This document shows positions 5,968-13,574 of a stretch of 13,574 nt of DNA, one piece after another (the first letter of the stretch is position 1; every line of letters starts with the position of its first letter). The stretch is from Mediterranea massiliensis (GTDB taxonomy: Bacteria; Bacteroidota; Bacteroidia; Bacteroidales; Bacteroidaceae). A program made the translations under genes and the position numbers. The stretch covers positions 1 to 13,574 of the forward strand of contig CATXSD010000067.1 of the NCBI GenBank assembly GCA_958402075.1, read 5' to 3'. The notes under the pieces are model-generated. The model saw only the letters and a program-made list of their open reading frames with translations, ran no database searches and was not told the DNA's origin.

Positions 5968-7653
5968 TTACCAGGCCCAGTCTGCTTCATTCCAAGTGCT
6001 CTCCACACTGTTCTCCACATCATCGGGCAGGTTGCAGAAGAAATCAAGGCCTGTGTTCTTCTCCAAGTCGTCGATGCTGAGGGCGTAGGTTTTCATCACG
6101 TCCGAAGGGGCAAAGTTGTCGTACTCGTAGCCATAGTCATCGCGATGCTCCATCCAGAAACCGATGGCATGGTATTCATTCTCCTTTTCCGCCAGGATGG
6201 CCATGTAATAATACTTGGGGCAGGCCAGTCCCTTCTTGGTAAAACCATTGGCATCCGTCTGCGGCAGAACACCGTCGTTCCCTTTACGGGTTCCCGTAAA
6301 GTTCACCAACAGCTGGTCCACAGTTCCTCCCTTCGCGACATACAGTTTGGCATACCCTCCGGAACGGGCCCACTTCTGTACCAGAATCTCGAACGAAGCC
6401 CAGAATCCGCCATTGAATGAACTCATCTGCGGACTCATGTTGCTGTAATAGAACGTCTGTTCATTGGCTTCCTTCGAATACACCCGGTCTGCGGACGCAC
6501 AGAGGTGGCCCTTATCGAAACCGTCACTCTTATGGTTGCTCTCCTCGGGACACCAACCGCCGGGCAGTTCCAGATCCACCGCCCATGCATCGTCAGCCCG
6601 GCTGACATTCTTCTTCGAAGTGGTTTCATCGAAGCTATAAGCCACCCATGCCGTATGTTTTTTCTCCTTCACCCACTCATAGGCATAATTCAGGGTTTTC
6701 TTGCCGTCATAGGTCACGGTATGCTCCACATAATAATTGTCGGGATTCAAGTGGGGCATGGAATAATCGGTCGCAAAAGATTTACCTTCTATCGGTTCAT
6801 TGGCATTGACATTCTGTATTTCTTGAGTAATATCAAGTTTATATTCAATGCCCACTCTATCACCATCTACAAAAGCAATACGTAACCTAAAGTAGGTACA
6901 AGAAGTAGGAAGGACATAGGAGCCCCAGTATATTTTACCTTCTTCTATCGAAACTGAATTATTCCACATCAAATTCCCATTAAAATCTGGCATATCTGAC
7001 AATTTGGCAACATTATCACATAAAGCAAAAATATAATTATTGCCAGACAATACATCATTCTTTCTGACGATAGGTGAAAAAGTATTTTTCAAATAGAGCT
7101 CTGCTTCAGAAGGACTAAAAATAAACGTAGAACTTCCTTCAATAGTTTGTTCTATATCGCTTGTCTGCGGACGTATCACGGTATCAGCGACCTTATATTC
7201 CACTCCCACTTCATTGCCTTCAATGTAGGCAACTCTCATTTTAAGATATCGATAATCTTCATCGCTTGTATGCACAGCCCAATAAGTGACACCAGAGACA
7301 ATGGGAACTGATACTCTCCAGTGTGACAATGTACTCCATTCAGGCATTTCATTCAGGTTGTGAACATCAGTCTGCACAAAGGTATATCCATTTCCTTGGA
7401 ATTCCTTATCTTTTATAATTATGGCATCAGAAAAATGTTCGGCTTGCAGTATCCCACCATCAGTTATATTGTCATCATATCCCAACATTACTATTTTTAA
7501 AGATCCCTCTTCTGTTGTTTCAATAACAGGTTCCTCCGGTTCTTCAGGAGCTACAGGTTCCTCTGGTATAGATGGTTCAGGTATTCCATTATTCCCCTCT
7601 GAACAAGCTGTAAGACAAAAAAATAACAGAAAAATCATCCACAATTTATTCAT
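5968..7653 (-). CDS. Lipoprotein DNA/RNA non-specific endonuclease (NUC1/NucA type) with two N-terminal repeat domains
   Basis: 561 aa from the ATG at 7653. The N-terminus is a lipoprotein signal (MNKLWMIFLLFFCLTAC; lipobox LTAC, Cys17), followed by a Pro/Glu-rich linker to about residue 48. Two similar modules follow (about 50-157 and 174-274), each ending in a V-G-(V/I)-EYK motif and containing an (M)P-(E/D)...(I/V)YW-G/A pattern; they are an internal duplication of unknown function, possibly for binding. The C-terminal domain (about 295-540) is the beta-beta-alpha-metal nuclease: DKGHL with catalytic His383, SNMSPQ, then NGGFWASFE with metal-binding Asn414 and Glu422, at the spacing known from Serratia nuclease. 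It should cleave DNA and RNA with Mg2+ in the periplasm or at the cell surface. The longer start at 7707 would translate the preceding terminator and destroy the lipoprotein signal. The N-terminal half is AT-rich, the nuclease half GC-richer. Confidence 0.9.
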   Translation of the reverse strand: MNKLWMIFLLFFCLTACSEGNNGIPEPSIPEEPVAPEEPEEPVIETTEEGSLKIVMLGYDDNITDGGILQAEHFSDAIIIKDKEFQGNGYTFVQTDVHNLNEMPEWSTLSHWRVSVPIVSGVTYWAVHTSDEDYRYLKMRVAYIEGNEVGVEYKVADTVIRPQTSDIEQTIEGSSTFIFSPSEAELYLKNTFSPIVRKNDVLSGNNYIFALCDNVAKLSDMPDFNGNLMWNNSVSIEEGKIYWGSYVLPTSCTYFRLRIAFVDGDRVGIEYKLDITQEIQNVNANEPIEGKSFATDYSMPHLNPDNYYVEHTVTYDGKKTLNYAYEWVKEKKHTAWVAYSFDETTSKKNVSRADDAWAVDLELPGGWCPEESNHKSDGFDKGHLCASADRVYSKEANEQTFYYSNMSPQMSSFNGGFWASFEILVQKWARSGGYAKLYVAKGGTVDQLLVNFTGTRKGNDGVLPQTDANGFTKKGLACPKYYYMAILAEKENEYHAIGFWMEHRDDYGYEYDNFAPSDVMKTYALSIDDLEKNTGLDFFCNLPDDVENSVESTWNEADWAW

Positions 7654-7674
7654 ATATCGTATATTTAAGAAGTT

Positions 7675-7703
7675 AAAAAAAGAGGCTATCCAAGATAGCC
7701 TCT
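7675..7703 (-). terminator. Intrinsic terminator after the receptor-lipoprotein operon
   Basis: A perfect 10-bp stem (7694-7703 with 7681-7690) and a 3-nt loop are followed on the - strand by a run of seven T (7675-7681). It lies 26 nt after the lipoprotein stop and about 22 nt before the nuclease ATG. It should separate the receptor/lipoprotein transcript from the nuclease unless read through. Confidence 0.88.
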
Positions 7704-7728
7704 TCATTCTAAATCAAGCTATACCCAA

Positions 7729-9096
7729 TCACTGAGCAGCAACAGGGCCAGCAGTTTTTTCATAAGATTTCGATGCAGTATTATAAACAAACGACATCGC
7801 ATAATTTCCGTCACCTCGTCCACCATAAACCTTATAAATAACCATATAACTCATATCTGCCTCAGGTTCTGTCACTCGCTTCGGAAGAATAAGATTAATG
7901 ATACCCCATTCCAAACGTTCATCCATCACTGCCTGCAATTCTTCATCGCTCATGGAAGCATAGGTTCCTTCAACATCATAATACTTCTTCCAAGTATTAT
8001 ATTTATTATTGATATTATTATATGCAGCAGAAGCACCAAAGTAATACTCATCGTTATCATTCAATGTACTCTTATATGCCGGTTTATTAGCAATAACCCA
8101 ATCCAATAATGTTTTATAATCATCAGCTTCAAAAGTAATTTCAATACTACTTCCGACCAGACGATCAAGAACCCAGTTGGTGCCATCAAATGTCAACTCT
8201 GCTGTCATCGCAGTAAGTTTAACCTCATCAGCGTAGGGATCATAAACATTCCATTTATCGTCTTCATAACGATAAATAGCGGTTCGAGTTTCAGTTGTAC
8301 CATCACTATAGAATTTATAATCTATACTATATACTACATTATCTTTCGCATATGGAAATTTTTCTTTCAAGAAGATAGGAAGATAAAAATCTGGATTCAT
8401 CCCACTATCAAAATTATCATATCGACCCGGTTCACCACTATTTGTACCCATCGAATCATAATCATCCTTCTGTAGAGTATAAGAAAAATCAGCTGTAAAG
8501 GCCTTCATATCACTTTTAATCCAACCATCGCTTGTTTTCTCATAAATTCGGGACTGATTAGAATTACTACCCGTATACAATACATAAGTAATATTGACCG
8601 TCGTACCAATTGTCTCATCTGCATATTTCGTAGCACAGAAAGATATTAGATATCCATCGATATCCATATCCTCCTCAAAATTATTATATCTTCCAGGCTG
8701 ACCATTTTCCGTCCCCATAGCATCATAGTCTGCTGTCACCAGCGTATAGCTAATATCAGCCTGATCCATACCTTTCGTCACCTCACCTGTAAGAACATTT
8801 GAGATTTTAGCTGAAGAGGTTTTATCTGCATATGGATATAATTTCTTCATCATATCATTCATTGATGTCTGAAAAGCAGCAGCATCTTCAGGCGCAATGA
8901 CATAATTATTACCATTCTTATCAACAGTAAAATAGCCATTATCAGGATATGTTCCTGTGAAATCGCCCTCATATTGTGCAATCTCCTCCAAAGGATTATC
9001 ATCAAATCCCGGAAAATTATTCTCGTTATAATCGCAGCTTCCAAACATCAATGAAATAGCTGCAAACAAACTATATAAATAAATCTTTCTTGTCAT
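7729..9096 (-). CDS. Repeat-containing surface lipoprotein of unknown family, partner of the TonB-dependent receptor
   Basis: 455 aa. The signal peptide has a lipobox ending FGSC (Cys21), so the mature protein is probably an outer-membrane lipoprotein. I do not recognise a named family. An internal duplication is evident: an 18-residue motif YDxMGTxxGxPGRYxNF occurs within 123-140 and 212-229, each preceded by A-D-(I/F)-SYTL and followed by a segment ending near (V)-(N/S)-I-(T/D)-Y. A more degenerate third copy is likely from about 316 (IEITFEADDYKTLLDWV). The extreme C-terminus contains no domain I know. The gene lies 18 nt downstream of the receptor in the place SusD occupies in SusC/SusD pairs, but it has none of SusD's helical TPR-like features. 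This suggests a ligand-capturing lid or accessory protein for the receptor. It is AT-rich like the receptor barrel. Function is inferred from position only. Confidence 0.85.
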   Translation of the reverse strand: MTRKIYLYSLFAAISLMFGSCDYNENNFPGFDDNPLEEIAQYEGDFTGTYPDNGYFTVDKNGNNYVIAPEDAAAFQTSMNDMMKKLYPYADKTSSAKISNVLTGEVTKGMDQADISYTLVTADYDAMGTENGQPGRYNNFEEDMDIDGYLISFCATKYADETIGTTVNITYVLYTGSNSNQSRIYEKTSDGWIKSDMKAFTADFSYTLQKDDYDSMGTNSGEPGRYDNFDSGMNPDFYLPIFLKEKFPYAKDNVVYSIDYKFYSDGTTETRTAIYRYEDDKWNVYDPYADEVKLTAMTAELTFDGTNWVLDRLVGSSIEITFEADDYKTLLDWVIANKPAYKSTLNDNDEYYFGASAAYNNINNKYNTWKKYYDVEGTYASMSDEELQAVMDERLEWGIINLILPKRVTEPEADMSYMVIYKVYGGRGDGNYAMSFVYNTASKSYEKTAGPVAAQ

Positions 9097-9114
9097 AACT
9101 TTCTATTGTTAGGT

Positions 9115-11805
9115 TTAGAAATTAAACTTCAGTCTCACTGAATACGTACGTCCGAAGCCATAAATTACACGTTCAACATCTTCCCATGTACTACCATCCC
9201 ACGCATCAGCGATGTATTCCTGATTAAAGAGATTATTGATATTTCCACTCAATGTTGCACGAACTTTTCCAAAATCAAAAGTATAACCAGCATTAAGATC
9301 AAATACATGATATGAAGGAACCTGCCAAGGCTTACCAACGATATATTCTTCACCAGGCATTGCATCACTTGCTTCGATATCATAATCAGCAAAAAGCCGA
9401 GCCGCAAAATTCCAATCAAGACCAATACGCAAACCATCCATAGGACGTACAGTTACTCCTAAAGCAGCTGTAGTTTGAGCTGATCCACCAACATTCACAT
9501 TATCCATGCGAATTTTATAACGATAATTTTCAGCTTGGGACATATCAGCAACCACATTTCCATTTGCTGCAGTAACCATCTGACCTTCAGCATTAAAATA
9601 GAATCCTGTAGCCAATCCATCCCAACGCCAATCACCCCAAGAGAACATACCATTAATGCTCATCCAACGAGTAGGTCTCGCTTCAAAATCAAGCTCAACA
9701 CCCATATGTTTGGCATTCGCACCTGTCATATTCAAAGTGTAACGTTCACCATTCGTACCTGTAGAACTATCGTACAAACTCTTATCAATCCACTTTGTAT
9801 AGTAAGCATTCACATTAGCGGTGAACACACTGCTACGGAATCCATAACCTAACTCAAATGACATGACTTTTTCATTCACAGCATCTGGATTACGTTCATG
9901 TGAATTCTGTGAATTGATGAACGAAGTATCAAACATAGGCGCACGACTAATGTACCCAGCATTAAAGAAAACGTTATGATGTTCAGTCAAGTTATAGTTG
10001 ACACCACCTTTGATATTACCACCCAGATAATGTTTCTTACTACTTTTAGCATGTGCCTCATCATAATAAAAACGATCATAACGCCAATAACTGGTATTTG
10101 ATACACCACCTGAAACGAAAGCACTCAATTTATCACGATTATATTCCAACTGAGCAAATACTCCTTCTGACATTACAAAACCATCATAATCACGATAAAC
10201 GACATCACCTACCCCCAATTTTTGATTAACAAAATCAGGATTGTTCGCAGCTGCATTATTCACTGCCAAAACATTACCACGGTTATAATCAACGTAATAC
10301 TTTCCACTAAATAAGTCCGTTATTATATTTTGATGTAATCCTTTATAATAACGATAGTCTATACCACCATAAAAGTCAAAATATTCACCAATTTTAGTAG
10401 TATATGTAGATAATAACCCATACCATTCATGATTATTCATGGCCTTTGCCATTACCATTTTTGAACCGGAAGTACTACTTGCATTCAATTCATCAATAGC
10501 ATCATAGTTAAAAGTACCATCTTCATGACGAAAATCCCAATTTAAATTTCCATAGGATGCACCGTACCATTTATTACGATATTCAGAAGTTCCTGTACCA
10601 CTATATCCATTTCCTCTACCAATAGAAGCATAAACAGCAGTACTCAAACTCGATTTATGATCTATCTGCCACAAATGGTTCAAAGAAATTTGAGGCTTAT
10701 GATATGAATTACGGCTAGAATTATAAACTTGACCTTTACGATAACCAAATGTTGCATTATATTTATAAGGACTATCGTCTCCCATGAATTGCTTCATTTG
10801 TTGCCATCCTTTAATATTCAGTGCATTGTTTGCATTTCGTTGATAATGCCACTGCGGTGCACCGAATGCAGACAAAGTTAATTGATGATTATCATTGAAA
10901 CGTTTCGCTACACTTATAAAATAATTATAACCTTCAGATTCTGTACCCTGAATGTATCCATCACGCCAATCCTTTCCACCTAATAAGGTAAAAGCCCAAC
11001 CATTTTTAGTCAAACCTGAAGAAACACTGAACAAGATCTTATTGAAGCCATCATTGCCCATAGCATAAGAAATAAAACCTCCTTTCTTTGCATCAGTACT
11101 CTTAGTAATGATATTGATTGAACCACCTACAGCAGGAGAGGAAACTTTAGAAGCACCCAAACCGCGTTGAACCTGCATAGAACTAGTAACATCTGACAAC
11201 CCAGCCCAATTGGACCAATAAACCTTCTGGTTCTCCATACCATTCATAGGTACACCATTGATCATCATAGCAACGTTCTCGCTTTCAAAACCGCGGATAC
11301 GTGTCTGAGCATCACCAAAACCACCACCATCTTTAGTCACGTACACACCAGGAGTAGATTTCAATACTTCCGGAAATTCTTGTGTACCAAGCTTTTCTTC
11401 AATGAACACAGGATTCACAGTTGACACTGCTACCGGAGTCTTACGAGCGACAGCAATAGATGAAGTAATCGTAACGTCTGCCAGCATCACCGCATCCGGC
11501 TGCATCTGGATGACGCCCAAGTCTACGGAAGCTCCCTTCCGAGTGATTTTCTGCTTCAGGTCCTTGTAACCCACATACTTGAATACCAATGTCGCATTGG
11601 CAGCAACGCTTTGCTTGAAGTAACCGTCCACGTCGGTCACGGAACCTTGTGAAGTACCTTCCACCATTACGGCAGCACCCACCAAAGGCTCGCCTGTTTC
11701 AGCATCAACAAGCTGACCCTTTACTGTAGTGGTCTGGGCAAAGGCAGACACGCTGCATACAGCCATCACAGCAATTAACAGGAAATGAATTAGATTTCTT
11801 CTCAT
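9115..11805 (-). CDS. TonB-dependent receptor with N-terminal carboxypeptidase-like regulatory domain
   Basis: 896 aa. A signal peptide (1-23, AFAQ) is followed by a carboxypeptidase-like regulatory domain (about 27-100: TVKGQLVDAETGEPLVGA, GSVTDVDGYF, LVFKYVGYK). A TonB-box-like stretch AVMLADVTIT lies near 105-114. The plug domain spans about 120-235 (TPGVYVT, RIRGFESENVAMMINGVPMN, VQRGLGASKVSSPAVGGSINIIT). The rest is a 22-strand-type barrel ending NNLFNQEYI...GRTYSVRLKFNF with the terminal Phe used for outer-membrane insertion. It imports a ligand across the outer membrane using TonB energy. Length and layout are SusC-like, but no SusD follows; the ligand is unknown. It has its own promoter and is followed after 18 nt by a lipoprotein. 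Codons for the first roughly 140 residues are GC-richer than the rest, suggesting domain replacement. Confidence 0.95.
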   Translation of the reverse strand: MRRNLIHFLLIAVMAVCSVSAFAQTTTVKGQLVDAETGEPLVGAAVMVEGTSQGSVTDVDGYFKQSVAANATLVFKYVGYKDLKQKITRKGASVDLGVIQMQPDAVMLADVTITSSIAVARKTPVAVSTVNPVFIEEKLGTQEFPEVLKSTPGVYVTKDGGGFGDAQTRIRGFESENVAMMINGVPMNGMENQKVYWSNWAGLSDVTSSMQVQRGLGASKVSSPAVGGSINIITKSTDAKKGGFISYAMGNDGFNKILFSVSSGLTKNGWAFTLLGGKDWRDGYIQGTESEGYNYFISVAKRFNDNHQLTLSAFGAPQWHYQRNANNALNIKGWQQMKQFMGDDSPYKYNATFGYRKGQVYNSSRNSYHKPQISLNHLWQIDHKSSLSTAVYASIGRGNGYSGTGTSEYRNKWYGASYGNLNWDFRHEDGTFNYDAIDELNASSTSGSKMVMAKAMNNHEWYGLLSTYTTKIGEYFDFYGGIDYRYYKGLHQNIITDLFSGKYYVDYNRGNVLAVNNAAANNPDFVNQKLGVGDVVYRDYDGFVMSEGVFAQLEYNRDKLSAFVSGGVSNTSYWRYDRFYYDEAHAKSSKKHYLGGNIKGGVNYNLTEHHNVFFNAGYISRAPMFDTSFINSQNSHERNPDAVNEKVMSFELGYGFRSSVFTANVNAYYTKWIDKSLYDSSTGTNGERYTLNMTGANAKHMGVELDFEARPTRWMSINGMFSWGDWRWDGLATGFYFNAEGQMVTAANGNVVADMSQAENYRYKIRMDNVNVGGSAQTTAALGVTVRPMDGLRIGLDWNFAARLFADYDIEASDAMPGEEYIVGKPWQVPSYHVFDLNAGYTFDFGKVRATLSGNINNLFNQEYIADAWDGSTWEDVERVIYGFGRTYSVRLKFNF

Positions 11806-11863
11806 AATTCTGTTTTTAGTTAATAGATAGTGTTAATTAAACATTAAATTTTGTTTCCTCGTG

Positions 11864-11871
11864 CAAAGATA
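11864..11871 (-). promoter_or_regulatory. -7 element of the TonB receptor operon promoter
   Basis: On the - strand TATCTTTG matches the Bacteroidota TAnnTTTG consensus exactly. It lies about 60 nt upstream of the receptor ATG, leaving an AT-rich leader of about 50 nt. I could not find a TTTG at the expected -33 spacing, so the upstream element is weak or the promoter needs an activator or alternative sigma factor. No operator repeat is evident. Confidence 0.65.
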
Positions 11872-11968
11872 ATGAATAAAATTCATATAAATATTACGTA
11901 CATGCTACATTTTTTCAGAGTAGATAAGACTTTTTTCACAACAAGATGGAACGCGGAATATAAAAAGA

Positions 11969-12006
11969 TTGAAGCTCGGGAAAAACAATATTTTCCCGAG
12001 CTTCAA
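11969..12006 (-). terminator. Intrinsic terminator of ettA
   Basis: A perfect 16-bp stem (11969-11984 with 11991-12006) and a 6-nt loop lie about 36 nt after the ettA stop. On the - strand it runs into a T-rich stretch (five T within 11962-11966). Between it and the receptor promoter (about 11872-11968) I see nothing else. Confidence 0.88.
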
Positions 12007-12042
12007 AATGGAGATTCGCTGACAATTAGAAACCTAAAGCCG

Positions 12043-13574
12043 TCAATCGGCCATCAGTTTGCGATATCTCACACGGGTAGGCTCTTCCTTGCCCAGCCGC
12101 TTCAGCTTGTTCTCTTCGTATTCCGAATAGGAACCTTCGAAGAAGAATACGTTCGAATTGCCTTCGAAGGCCAGAATGTGCGTACAGATACGGTCGAGGA
12201 ACCAACGGTCGTGGCTGATGACCACGGCACAGCCGGCAAAGTCCTCAAGACCTTCCTCCAAGGCACGGAGGGTGTTGACGTCGATGTCATTGGTAGGCTC
12301 GTCGAGCAGCAGCACGTTGCCCTCTTCCTTCAAGGCCATGGCCAGGTGCAGACGGTTGCGCTCACCACCCGAAAGGACTCCGCAAAGCTTCTCCTGGTCG
12401 GCACCCGAGAAGTTGAAACGGGACAGGTAGGCACGGGCATTGATGTCGCGTCCACCCATACGGATCAGCTCGTTTCCACCCGAAATAACCTGATAGACAC
12501 TCTTGTTGGGGTCGATATCCTTGTGCTGCTGGTCCACATAGGCAACCTTCACGGTCTCGCCCACCTCAAACTCACCTTTGTCGGGCTTCTCCAAACCCAT
12601 AATCAGACGGAACAATGTAGTCTTACCTGCGCCGTTCGGACCGATGATACCCACGATGCCGTTGGGCGGAAGCATAAAGTTGAGGTCGTCGAAAAGCAAC
12701 TTGTCACCATAAGCCTTGGCCACATGCTTGGCCTCGATGACCTTGTTGCCCAGACGCGGACCGTTGGGAATAAAGATTTCCAACTTTTCTTCCTTCTCCT
12801 TCACATCCTCGTTCAGCAGCTTGTCGTACGAGTTCAGACGGGCCTTTCCCTTGGCCTGACGGGCCTTGGGCGCCATGCGCACCCACTCCAGCTCGCGCTC
12901 CAGTGTCTTGCGGCGCTTGCTGGCCGTCTTCTCTTCCATCTCCATACGCTTGGTTTTCTGTTCCAGCCAGCTGGAATAGTTGCCCTTCCAGGGAATACCC
13001 TCCCCACGGTCGAGCTCCAGAATCCATCCAGCCACATGGTCGAGGAAGTATCGGTCGTGCGTCACAGCAATCACCGTACCCTCGTACTGCTGCAAGTGCT
13101 GCTCCAACCAGTCGATGGACTCGGCATCGAGGTGGTTGGTAGGCTCGTCCAGCAACAGGATGTCAGGCTTCTGCAACAGCAGACGACAGAGGGCCACACG
13201 GCGACGCTCACCTCCCGACAAATGTTCCACCGACTGGTCTTCGGGCGGACAACGCAAAGCGTCCATGGCACGTTCCAGCTTACTGTCCAGGTTCCACGCA
13301 TCCGTCGCGTCGATAATATCCTGCAGCTCAGCCTGGCGGGCGAAGAGCTTCTCCATCTTGTCCGCATCCTCGTAGTACTCGGGCAGGCCGAACTTCTGAT
13401 TGATTTCTTCATATTCGTTCAGCGCGTCCACGATGGGCTGAACGCCTTCCATTACCACTTCCTTCACGGTTTTCGTAGGATTCAGATAAGGTTCCTGCGC
13501 CAGATATCCCACCGAATACCCGGGTGAAAACACCACTTCGCCCTGATAGGATTTATCCAAGCCGGCGATAATCT
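12043..13574 (-). CDS. ettA: Energy-dependent translational throttle protein EttA (ABC-F), N-terminus beyond window
   Basis: About 510 of some 555-560 residues are visible; the frame stays open to the window edge (IIAGLDKSYQG upstream of a TTG at 13560, which is internal and not the start). The first Walker A is therefore missing. ABC-F proteins are cytoplasmic ATPases that bind the ribosomal E site; EttA gates entry into elongation according to ATP/ADP level. Visible motifs: first signature LSGGERRRVALCR (near 13221-13183), first Walker B LLLDEPTNHLD (near 13158-13126), the charged inter-domain linker KTLERELEWVR...KARQAKGKARL (P-site tRNA interaction region), second Walker A GPNGAGKTT (12616-12642), second signature LSGGERNR (about 12352-12375), second Walker B LLLDEPTND (12284-12310). 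GYLAQEP, DRGEGIPWKGNYSSWLEQK and ISHDRWFLDRI are near-identical to E. coli EttA. A terminator follows the stop. Confidence 0.96.
   Translation of the reverse strand, partial: IIAGLDKSYQGEVVFSPGYSVGYLAQEPYLNPTKTVKEVVMEGVQPIVDALNEYEEINQKFGLPEYYEDADKMEKLFARQAELQDIIDATDAWNLDSKLERAMDALRCPPEDQSVEHLSGGERRRVALCRLLLQKPDILLLDEPTNHLDAESIDWLEQHLQQYEGTVIAVTHDRYFLDHVAGWILELDRGEGIPWKGNYSSWLEQKTKRMEMEEKTASKRRKTLERELEWVRMAPKARQAKGKARLNSYDKLLNEDVKEKEEKLEIFIPNGPRLGNKVIEAKHVAKAYGDKLLFDDLNFMLPPNGIVGIIGPNGAGKTTLFRLIMGLEKPDKGEFEVGETVKVAYVDQQHKDIDPNKSVYQVISGGNELIRMGGRDINARAYLSRFNFSGADQEKLCGVLSGGERNRLHLAMALKEEGNVLLLDEPTNDIDVNTLRALEEGLEDFAGCAVVISHDRWFLDRICTHILAFEGNSNVFFFEGSYSEYEENKLKRLGKEEPTRVRYRKLMAD

Larger units (their letters stand above)
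6780..11400. other. AT-rich compositional segment with edges inside genes
   Basis: Hand counts on single 60-base rows give about 58% G+C at 6481, 47% at 6661, 32% at 6781, 33% at 8041, 23% at 10321, 47% at 11161 and about 50% at 11521-11640. The left edge is abrupt and falls inside the nuclease gene between its repeat domains and its catalytic domain. The right edge is gradual and falls inside the receptor's plug region. The segment holds the nuclease N-terminus, the whole lipoprotein and most of the receptor. It looks like replaced or horizontally acquired sequence flanked by host-like gene ends. Confidence 0.6.

Noticed and set aside
7729..9096. SusD homologue
   Set aside because: It sits in the SusD position, but the sequence is beta-rich with repeated modules and shows none of SusD's helical repeat features.
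11851..13527. 558-codon open frame on the + strand opposite ettA
   Set aside because: It is antisense to unmistakable ABC-F motifs; the translation has no recognisable domain and its start lies in the receptor promoter region.

Overview
This window looks like a chromosomal segment of a gut Bacteroidales species (Bacteroides/Phocaeicola type). The evidence is a promoter -7 element of the Bacteroidota form TAnnTTTG upstream of two genes, no clear Shine-Dalgarno sequences, a DUF5686 outer-membrane-type protein and a TonB-dependent receptor carrying an N-terminal carboxypeptidase-like regulatory domain. The species cannot be fixed from the sequence alone.

Left part (1-5940, + strand). The 3' end of a UDP-GlcNAc 2-epimerase-like gene is followed by an intergenic inverted repeat and a good promoter. 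After that comes a run of co-directional genes: a DUF5686 protein, rarA (AAA+ clamp-loader-like recombination factor), a small four-helix-bundle (23S-IVS-type) protein, and a D-2-hydroxyacid dehydrogenase. A hairpin at 5902-5940 closes this run and is shared with the convergent gene to its right. The four-helix-bundle gene is unlike its neighbours. It is AT-rich and sits between two inverted arrays of tandem 7-mers (five NAAATAT units on the left, four ATATTTN units on the right). The arrays supply the stop codons of both rarA and the small gene. The gap upstream of DUF5686 holds a second, gene-less inverted repeat whose arms also read as degenerate 7-mers. These two structures are the most unusual signal in the window and look like a filled and an empty copy of one kind of small insertion cassette.

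Middle part (5968-11871, - strand). Read in transcription order: a promoter, a SusC-size TonB-dependent receptor, a surface lipoprotein of unknown family containing repeated modules (18 nt downstream, no SusD), a strong intrinsic terminator, and a lipoprotein NUC1/NucA-type DNA/RNA non-specific endonuclease with two N-terminal repeat domains. Base composition is strikingly mosaic. The inner portion (about 6780 to 11150-11400) is AT-rich, while the nuclease catalytic domain and the receptor N-terminus keep the GC-richer composition of the flanks. Receptor, lipoprotein and nuclease could together form a cell-surface capture and degradation module for a polymer such as nucleic acid. This is inference.

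Right part (11969-13574, - strand). A strong terminator and the translation throttle factor ettA (ABC-F), which runs off the window edge before its first Walker A.

No rRNA, tRNA, CRISPR array, transposase or integrase was seen. No stretch longer than 300 bases lacks a gene; the largest gap, 11806-12042, holds the receptor promoter and the ettA terminator.
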